DNA from: Thermoplasmatota archaeon
GTDB taxonomy: Archaea > Thermoplasmatota > Penumbrarchaeia > JASLWR01
DNA length: 59,401 nucleotides
Reading direction: 5' to 3'
Assembly (NCBI GenBank): GCA_030740765.1
Contig: JASLWR010000015.1
Span: forward strand, 1-59,401
Numbering within the stretch: the first letter of the stretch is position 1; every line of letters begins with the position of its first letter. The notes beneath the pieces are model-generated. The model worked only from the letters and a program-made list of their open reading frames with translations, was not told where the DNA came from and did not search any database. Position numbers and translations under genes: made by a program. Below, piece by piece: positions 54,078 through 59,401 of this stretch.

Positions 54078-55064
54078 TCAATCTACATGATCTATGCACA
54101 TCATTGCCGTGGAATCGAAACACTTTTCACATACCCAGTTGTGGCATGCAGGACAATAATTCAATTTAGCAAGTATCCCATCTTCTCGAAGACGGGTCAC
54201 TATTTCGTCCTTCTCCTCTGAAGTAAGGAAGAGATTCTCTTTGGGAATATCATCAAGCGGTTTACCTTTCAGATCCTCGAAAAGTTTCTTTATACCTTTC
54301 CCGCTCATTTCGGCACTGAAGGTGGCAAAACCTACTCCGGTCATTGCAGCACCAACAGCTAGATGGATCCACCTTGTCCAGCGCCGGTCCTTCACCGTAC
54401 CAATATACTCACCAGCCCGGGAACAGGTATATTCCATTTCCACTACCGCCCTGCTCCTGGTAATGTTTGACGGATAGGGCAGGTCCTTCATCATTTCGCC
54501 AAAATGACGATTTAGGTCATTTGACATTTCTTCGGTCAAACCCTTTATCTTCAAAAGATCCTTTCCTATCTTCCTTTGACCGCGCTTCAGCTCCGACATT
54601 CTTTCTTGATTTCTCTCATCCAACCATTGGACCTTTTCGTCGAGTCCTTCATTTACCTTTATACCCGATCCAATATTGGATCTCTGGATGACGCTGTCGC
54701 TAATGGCAATTTTTGAAGCACCTTCCTGTATGTAATCCCCGTGAAAATGCTGTTCGATGACTACGGGTGTTTTCTCCGGATATTGACTGTCTTTTTTCTT
54801 TTCTAACGGAATGTCCAGATTAGTTAGATCGATATCCGCGCCTGGTCGCCAGATGAACTTGTTCGAACAGTCCTGACACCATCCATACCCATCGGGCATG
54901 AATGATAGAGTATGGGTCTTGCATCTCCTGCATATCGGCGGTTTCGGGGCCCCGGGTTTATTCCATATGAACGACCTTGAACATACGTTACATAAACCGG
55001 TTCCGTCATCATTGAACCGCAGGGCAACGTTCTTACATTTGCTACAGACGGGAGGAGAAGACAT
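54078..55064 (-). CDS. Multi-zinc-ribbon protein
   Basis: 328 residues. Two N-terminal ribbons (CSKCKNVALRFNDDGTGLCNVC; CRRCKTHTLSFMPDGYGWCQDC) precede a linker with HFHGDYIQEGASKIAISDSV, a phrase seen in other archaeal Zn-ribbon proteins. A helical coiled-coil region lies at ~140-190. A weakly hydrophobic segment (IHLAVGAAMTGVGFATF) is near 235. The C-terminal Cys/His cluster (CPACHNWVCEKC...MCIDH) resembles a treble-clef or B-box-like zinc site. ATG at 55064 with GGTGG upstream. First gene of an operon with the large coiled-coil protein. Function unknown. Confidence 0.75.
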   Translation of the reverse strand: MSSPPVCSKCKNVALRFNDDGTGLCNVCSRSFIWNKPGAPKPPICRRCKTHTLSFMPDGYGWCQDCSNKFIWRPGADIDLTNLDIPLEKKKDSQYPEKTPVVIEQHFHGDYIQEGASKIAISDSVIQRSNIGSGIKVNEGLDEKVQWLDERNQERMSELKRGQRKIGKDLLKIKGLTEEMSNDLNRHFGEMMKDLPYPSNITRSRAVVEMEYTCSRAGEYIGTVKDRRWTRWIHLAVGAAMTGVGFATFSAEMSGKGIKKLFEDLKGKPLDDIPKENLFLTSEEKDEIVTRLREDGILAKLNYCPACHNWVCEKCFDSTAMMCIDHVD

Positions 55065-55164
55065 AATGCCACCATTGGCAACTACACGGAAATTAATAGT
55101 GCAAGAGTACGGCTTAGTTAATCATAACCATCTGATTTAAATATTTTCGAAAATAGTTTATCCG

Positions 55165-55215
55165 CAGGCTAAGTGAAAGGTTGTTTCACTGTCGCCTAAT
55201 AGAATCTCTGATTCC
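55165..55215. repeat. Mini-hairpin pair in the 55.1-55.5 kb gap
   Basis: AGTGAAA/TTTCACT (55172-55190) and GAATC/GATTC with TCT loop (55202-55214). The 12-mer AATCTCTGATTC also occurs at 12013-12024, and GTCGCCTA at 55191 also occurs at 46443. The rest of 55065-55546 is A/T-rich without a visible gene. Confidence 0.6.
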
Positions 55216-55546
55216 ATGTCAGATACAGACGTTCTACTGAAGCACCCGGAAGCACACTTGCAGAAATACCAACATATACACCCCTTTTTCCCACTTATGT
55301 CCTAACTCTCCCTGATACTATATGATAAAAAATACTTTGCCTTACTTTGTCGATCAGATACATCCATCCAATAAAACGAAAGATTGGATGAAAAATAGAT
55401 AAATGTCTAGGCTTCAAAGCGTAACAAACCCAAAGAAATGTGAGTAGTAAGAAAAAGTAAGGCTATTTACATCTTTTATAGTTGCATAATATACTCTATC
55501 TTAACATAAAAAAACGAAAAGAAGAAAAAAATGAAAATGAGGGAAT

Positions 55547-55768
55547 TTAAGCCTTTTTCATAATTTTCATCCAACCGCCGCTCTCGAAAACGGCAAGTCC
55601 TCTTTCGCTGAGAGTTTTCTCAAACTCGTTCCAATCAATTGCTTCTATTCTCGTATTTGAACCCTTTGTGAATTGAATTCCATTTGTCCCGACAACTCTC
55701 CCGGGTTTGAGATTTTTACTTTCCGCAATTTTTCTTGCAGCGCCGACGGTGATTTCTTCCATTACCAT
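55547..55768 (-). CDS. Small conserved-looking protein
   Basis: 73 residues from the ATG at 55768 (MVMEEITVGAARKIAESKNL). The pattern AARKIAESKNLKPGRVVGTNGIQF, then EAIDWNEFEKTLSERGLAVFESGGWMKIM, suggests a compact alpha/beta fold. It is basic at the end and has no Cys. A longer frame to 55870 would run through an A/T-rich promoter (taatatataatat near 55830), so I reject it. Downstream of speD on the same strand. No family recognised. Confidence 0.65.
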   Translation of the reverse strand: MVMEEITVGAARKIAESKNLKPGRVVGTNGIQFTKGSNTRIEAIDWNEFEKTLSERGLAVFESGGWMKIMKKA

Positions 55769-55910
55769 AGAGCATACACTCCTCTTCTCATCATACTGGG
55801 TTTCTGGACACCCATGACTACATAATAATATATAATATATAATATTTTTGCAGAAATAGATTGCTTCCAAAAAGGATACTGGCCATGGAATTTATCGGTA
55901 ACGTGGTTTT

Positions 55911-56255
55911 TCATCTTTCGATCAATTGCTTTTCAGCTCTTTCGGGTAACAAGTATTTGCAGAGAATGTCAAAGGCCAATTCAGTATCGCTCTCCTTGCT
56001 GCATGAAAAGATGTCCACTGCAGCGAATCTGTGTTCCGGCCAGGTATGGATGCTGAAATGAGAATCCGATATCAGTATAACACCTGTAACACCAAATGGT
56101 TCGTATTGATGGAAAACGTCTCCTACACAATTGAACTTCGCTTCCTTGACCGTCCTATACATAATATCTCTTACCTGTTCGACCTCTTTCAGCAGATGGA
56201 CCGGACAGTTGTACAGGCTTCCAAGGAGATGTTTTCCAACGCTTAACTTCGACAT
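55911..56255 (-). CDS. speD: S-adenosylmethionine decarboxylase proenzyme
   Basis: 114 residues. The self-cleavage site ISDSHFSIHTWPEH has the pyruvoyl-forming Ser at S65. Acid/base His H70 and Cys C85 (IFSCS) have exactly the spacing of the bacterial-type enzyme. It makes decarboxylated SAM for aminopropyl transfer in polyamine synthesis; some crenarchaeal relatives decarboxylate arginine instead, which sequence alone cannot exclude. It begins 9 bp after the AAA ATPase gene, so the two are likely co-transcribed. No speE is in the window. Confidence 0.93.
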   Translation of the reverse strand: MSKLSVGKHLLGSLYNCPVHLLKEVEQVRDIMYRTVKEAKFNCVGDVFHQYEPFGVTGVILISDSHFSIHTWPEHRFAAVDIFSCSKESDTELAFDILCKYLLPERAEKQLIER

Positions 56256-56264
56256 TTAGATACC

Positions 56265-57449
56265 CTAGTTGATTTTCTTTACGAGTTTCCACAGCTCCCG
56301 AAACTCGCTCTGGCAGTTTCTCAGCACCAATTGCTGTTTTCCATGCCTGAACCAGGGTTGGATAGAAGAGGGCCTGCGTTTCAATACCATTAAAAAATCG
56401 CTCTCCCTTATCGGTCTTGATTTTCCACCCCTTATAGCTTCCTTGAGAGGAATATCCGCTGCCTCTTCCACTATCTGTTCGAGGTCGGCACAAGAGTAAC
56501 CGGCGGTCTTCTTGGCAATCATCTTAAGGTCTACCAAATGTGAAATTGGTTTTTTTCCGGCAAGTAACTTAAAAATTTCAAGTCTCGCCTTGAGATCCGG
56601 TGGCGGTATGAAAAGCAATTTGGAGAACCTACCGGGGCGCTTCAAGGCGGAATCCACATGCCATGGTTCATTGGTAGCCGCCAAGATAAGAACTTTCTCT
56701 TTGGGACCTTCGAATCCATCCAGCTCGGTTAGCAGGGCATTGACCAGGCGGTTGGAGTGGTCCTGGGACATCTCACCCCTTTTGGAACCTAGGGAATCGA
56801 TCTCATCAAAGAACAGTATTGAAGGTTTATTCTTCGAAGCGACCTGAAATGCCTCGTTGATGTTCTTCTCGCTCTGACCTACCCATTTACTGAGAACGTC
56901 AGTAACCTTCAGATTAATAAAGGAAGCATTTGCCTCTCCCGCTGTAGCCCTTGCTATGAAGGTCTTCCCACAGCCAGGGGGCCCGTATAGAAGTATTCCC
57001 TCACCTATGCGTTTTCCATATAAGGAGTAGAGCTTTGGATGTTCAAAAGGATATATGATGGCCTTCCTGATCTCCTCTTTGACCCTTCCGAGACCACCGA
57101 CATTTGAGAAATCGATATCAGGTTTGTCCACCGGTATGAAACTGCTGCTTTTACCTTCTGAAGCTGTCCCGGAGGCAATTTTTCTCTGTTTCTGCTCCTC
57201 TTCCAGTGCTATGGCCTTATCGTACAGGATCGATGCCACGGTGTTCATCAATTTGTCCTGCTGAGAGGTCGTATAATGTATAGTCAAAAGCACCAGGAAA
57301 GCTCCTGCCGATATGATTATGATGAAAAGGGCAATGAGTTTGAAATCCGAGGTCTCGAAATAATACAATAGAAGAAAGGTAAGAAGAAAAGTAAGGCTCA
57401 GAACCGTCACTAGCTTTCCTGTACTCTTCTTGATTTTGCAACCTCCCAT
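56265..57449 (-). CDS. Membrane-anchored AAA+ ATPase (FtsH/CDC48-like, no protease)
   Basis: 394 residues. Two N-terminal transmembrane helices (~12-30, ~38-58) and a coiled-coil linker precede one AAA module. The module has Walker A GPPGCGKT (156-163), Walker B FFDEID (D215, E216), and a second region of homology ATNEPWHVDSALKRPGRF with arginine fingers R271 and R274. A helical lid follows, and the protein stops near residue 394. There is no HEXXH zinc protease domain, so it is an unfoldase or remodelling ATPase at the membrane rather than FtsH. ATG at 57449. speD follows. Confidence 0.88.
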   Translation of the reverse strand: MGGCKIKKSTGKLVTVLSLTFLLTFLLLYYFETSDFKLIALFIIIISAGAFLVLLTIHYTTSQQDKLMNTVASILYDKAIALEEEQKQRKIASGTASEGKSSSFIPVDKPDIDFSNVGGLGRVKEEIRKAIIYPFEHPKLYSLYGKRIGEGILLYGPPGCGKTFIARATAGEANASFINLKVTDVLSKWVGQSEKNINEAFQVASKNKPSILFFDEIDSLGSKRGEMSQDHSNRLVNALLTELDGFEGPKEKVLILAATNEPWHVDSALKRPGRFSKLLFIPPPDLKARLEIFKLLAGKKPISHLVDLKMIAKKTAGYSCADLEQIVEEAADIPLKEAIRGGKSRPIRESDFLMVLKRRPSSIQPWFRHGKQQLVLRNCQSEFRELWKLVKKIN

Positions 57450-57469
57450 CCTTTTACCAAGTTAATTCT

Positions 57470-57745
57470 ATTCAGCAGAATCGGTCCCTACGGGCTCCCG
57501 TTTCGCTCCGTTGTATCTTCGACACAACTGAGCCCTCGGAAACATTCTGTTTCCTACGGACCATGATTCTGCAAACATTATCAAATTTGCAAACATCGAC
57601 ACCCGCAGGAAATCCTTGGATTTACGAGGGTGTCCGCTATGCTCCGCAGACCCCACGGGCTCTGCTACACCTTCGAAAACCTGTGGTTTTCTACAGGTGA
57701 AGTGAATTTACTAATTCACGACTCATTTTATCGATGTTTGCCCAT
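57470..57745 (-). repeat. Mosaic hairpin element upstream of the AAA ATPase gene
   Basis: Domain 1 is closed by GCAGAATC (57475-57482) and GATTCTGC (57565-57572), as at 17258. The minus strand at 57494-57509 reads GGAGCGAAACGGGAGC. A hairpin GGAAACA/TGTTTCC lies inside. Domain 2 has GCAAACATCGA (57589-57599) paired over 131 bases with TCGATGTTTGC (57731-57741). It encloses GACACCC/GGGTGTC around GGAAATC/GGATTT, and GAAAACC/GGTTTTC followed by TACAGG. This is an enlarged version of the 17.3 kb element. Confidence 0.8.
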
Positions 57746-57824
57746 TTGGCAATATGCGAGGACAATATCTCATCCCGGTATATTTAGGTTATTGGGGATT
57801 TATGAGAATTGGTAATAAAAAAAA

Positions 57825-59090
57825 TCATTCATCCTTGTAGACCTTTATTGCACAGAATTCACCGCACATGGAGCAGTAATCATTATCCTTAGGATTGATC
57901 TTGCACTCTTCCAGCCTCAGTTCAGCAAAACGCTTTGGGTCTATTGTAAATTCCGTCATATCATCCCATTTGACATTACGTCTGGCAATACTCATCCCTC
58001 GGTCTCTTTCCATTGACGAGAAATTTCCCCGGGCAACATCTGCCACGTGTGCGGCTATCTTCGACGCTATTATTCCTTCTCTCACATCCTCGATGTTGGG
58101 TAGACCCACATGCTCCTTGGGGGTAACGTAACACAGAAAGTCGGCTCCATGATAGCAGGCCAATGCTCCACCAATGGCACATACTATGTGATCGTATCCG
58201 GGAGCTATATCGGTTGGAAGGGGGCCAAGTACGTAGAAGGGTGCATTGTTGCAATATTCCTTCGCCAATCTTACATTCTTTTCTATCTGGTTCAGAGGGA
58301 TATGACCTGGTCCTTCGATCATCACCTGTACTCCTGCATCGAAGCATCTTTTCGAGAGCTCACCGAGAATTTCCAGCTCGTGCAGCTGCGCCTTGTCAGT
58401 TGCATCGTGGATACAGCCCGGCCTCAGGCCGTCTCCCAGGCTCATTGTAACGTCATATTCTCTGGCAATTTTCAGTATCTCATCGAAATTGGTATATAAA
58501 GGATTTTCTTCATTATGTTTTTTCATCCACCTTATCAGAAAGGATCCGCCTCTGCTGACCACTCCCATCAAACGGTCACCTAGGAGCGGGATAGCATTCA
58601 TTGTAACGCCGGCATGCACTGTAGCGAAATCAATACCTTCGCGAGCCTGTCGCTCAAAAACATCGAGATAATTTTCTATGGTCAAATCCACAGGATTACC
58701 TAGCTTCACCACAGCTTCATATATGGGAACAGTACCTACAGGCATATCCGAGCGAGCAAGAACCGCCCGTCTTATGGCTCGAAGATCACCACCTGTACTG
58801 AGATCCATTATGGTATCCGCACCAGCTTCCCTTGACACATCCACCTTTTTGAGCTCATTTTCCAGATCCGATGAAAGACTCGACGTACCTATATTCGCAT
58901 TTACCTTGACCTTTAAACCTTTTCCTATGCCTACGGGTTTGACATTTTTGTGGTTCTTATTTACAGGTATTACCACCAAACCTCGAGAGACAAGGTCCAT
59001 GATATGCTCAGGAGTGCATCCTTCCACCGATGCTACTTTTTTCATTTCCTCTGTGATCTCACGGTTTCGGGCACTTTGAAGTTGGGTCAT
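57825..59090 (-). CDS. thiC: Phosphomethylpyrimidine synthase ThiC
   Basis: 421 residues, the full ThiC length for the archaeal type. The C-terminal cluster motif CSMCGEFC binds the radical-SAM 4Fe-4S cluster. The barrel carries conserved ThiC phrases (NANIGTSS, DLSTGGD, TVHAGVT, SRGGS, EGPGHIPL, YHGADFLCYVTPKEH). The enzyme turns aminoimidazole ribotide into HMP-P for thiamine. I start at the ATG at 59090 (MTQLQSARNREIT); a GTG three codons upstream is possible. No TPP riboswitch was found upstream; instead a mosaic hairpin element lies at 59131-59195. Confidence 0.96.
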   Translation of the reverse strand: MTQLQSARNREITEEMKKVASVEGCTPEHIMDLVSRGLVVIPVNKNHKNVKPVGIGKGLKVKVNANIGTSSLSSDLENELKKVDVSREAGADTIMDLSTGGDLRAIRRAVLARSDMPVGTVPIYEAVVKLGNPVDLTIENYLDVFERQAREGIDFATVHAGVTMNAIPLLGDRLMGVVSRGGSFLIRWMKKHNEENPLYTNFDEILKIAREYDVTMSLGDGLRPGCIHDATDKAQLHELEILGELSKRCFDAGVQVMIEGPGHIPLNQIEKNVRLAKEYCNNAPFYVLGPLPTDIAPGYDHIVCAIGGALACYHGADFLCYVTPKEHVGLPNIEDVREGIIASKIAAHVADVARGNFSSMERDRGMSIARRNVKWDDMTEFTIDPKRFAELRLEECKINPKDNDYCSMCGEFCAIKVYKDE

Positions 59091-59130
59091 GGATCTCACG
59101 TTTCAGTTAAATCTAATATTTCTTTTATTC

Positions 59131-59195
59131 ATAAGTAAAGACGTACCATACTGGCACGTCTAACATGGCAAGATGGGCCAGTAGCCTCCGTTTTG
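59131..59195. repeat. Mosaic hairpin element upstream of thiC
   Basis: GTAAAG is followed by GACGTACC/GGCACGTC with an ATACT loop (59135-59160). This is the same module as at 31638 and, inverted, at 46520, with compensated stem changes. CAAGATGGGCC follows at 59169-59179 (also at 30451). It lies ~45 bp upstream of the thiC start. Confidence 0.75.
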
Positions 59196-59311
59196 TCATG
59201 AATAGAAGGGCGAAGGACAATCAATATTTTCATATAAAAAACCATTTTGTCTTTTTGGATTGGAAAAAGAAAGAAGATTAACCAACACTCACACACAAAC
59301 TAAGAATTGAT

Positions 59312-59400
59312 ATTAGTATTTTTAGTATTTGTTTAGCTCCAACGGGAAACACGTCTGAAAAATCTCGAGCGCTCACGCCAGGCAGAGATTTTCTCTGATA
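59312..59400. repeat. Terminal inverted repeat, right copy
   Basis: Reverse complement of positions 1-88, 76 bases perfect and then a one-base indel. See the left copy. Confidence 0.9.
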
Positions 59401-59401
59401 A

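Noticed and set aside
9263-57745. CRISPR array interpretation of the hairpin gaps
   Set aside because: Spacing is irregular, there is no constant repeat length, modules are shuffled, and no cas genes are in the window.
59091-59311. TPP riboswitch upstream of thiC
   Set aside because: I looked for the CUGAGA and related conserved blocks and did not find them; only the hairpin module at 59131-59195 is present.
1-59401. Window as a linear plasmid, virus or Borg-like element
   Set aside because: Inverted ends fit, but tfb, RPA, GGPP synthase, tRNA-Arg, speD and thiC point to chromosome. There are no replication, capsid or packaging genes.

Overview
The window reads as a contig from a euryarchaeal genome, most likely a Thermoplasmatota-type archaeon. 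The archaeal signs are a TFB transcription factor, a two-OB-fold RPA-like protein, a trans-prenyltransferase of the GGPP-synthase type, a UbiA prenyltransferase, HerA- and KaiC-type ATPases, a PGF-CTERM surface protein, many PKD/CARDB surface proteins, TATA boxes with short or absent leaders, and GGTGAT-like ribosome binding sites. The class-level placement is inference from gene style, not from a search. The two ends of the window are copies of one ~88-bp sequence in inverted orientation, so the contig probably stops at two copies of a dispersed repeat. Housekeeping genes (tfb, a tRNA, thiC, speD) argue against a plasmid or virus.

Layout. 0.5-9.2 kb: MFS transporter, small Zn-ribbon protein, a VOC pseudogene with two single-base deletions, an IS200-type element, tfb, a membrane protein, then a secreted BNR-like protein with an RPA-like protein, and a HIT hydrolase. 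9.5-11.4 kb: a 621-aa protein made of eight repeats with an exact 76-residue period, resembling homing-endonuclease-associated DNA-binding repeats but with no nuclease. 11.7-22.5 kb: DUF5678 protein, TraB-like protein, a giant secreted metallopeptidase, a membrane protein plus HerA ATPase, a helical-repeat protein, and a VapBC pair. 22.7-30.4 kb: small proteins, GGPP synthase, RmlB-like dehydratase, a KaiC-like ATPase, a CPBP-UbiA-radical SAM operon and tRNA-Arg(UCU). 30.6-46.3 kb: CBS protein, ubiquitin-like/Zn-ribbon protein, two paralogous giant surface proteins, then a run of Zn-ribbon, DnaJ, AlaX, winged-helix and TPR proteins. 46.5-59.1 kb: PKD/CARDB surface protein, NosD-like beta-helix protein, Zn-ribbon plus giant coiled-coil/TPR protein, speD with a membrane AAA ATPase, and thiC.

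The most unusual structure is intergenic. At least twelve gaps carry mosaics of short hairpins (5-9 bp stems, usually 2-5 nt loops, often followed by CGAGG or TACAGG). Modules are shared between gaps in either orientation, and several stems change in a compensatory way between copies. Many of these mosaics sit on the 5' side of a gene, and one has become the C-terminus of an ORF. Together with the octad repeat protein they are the best candidates for something undescribed. No CRISPR array, rRNA or prophage was seen.
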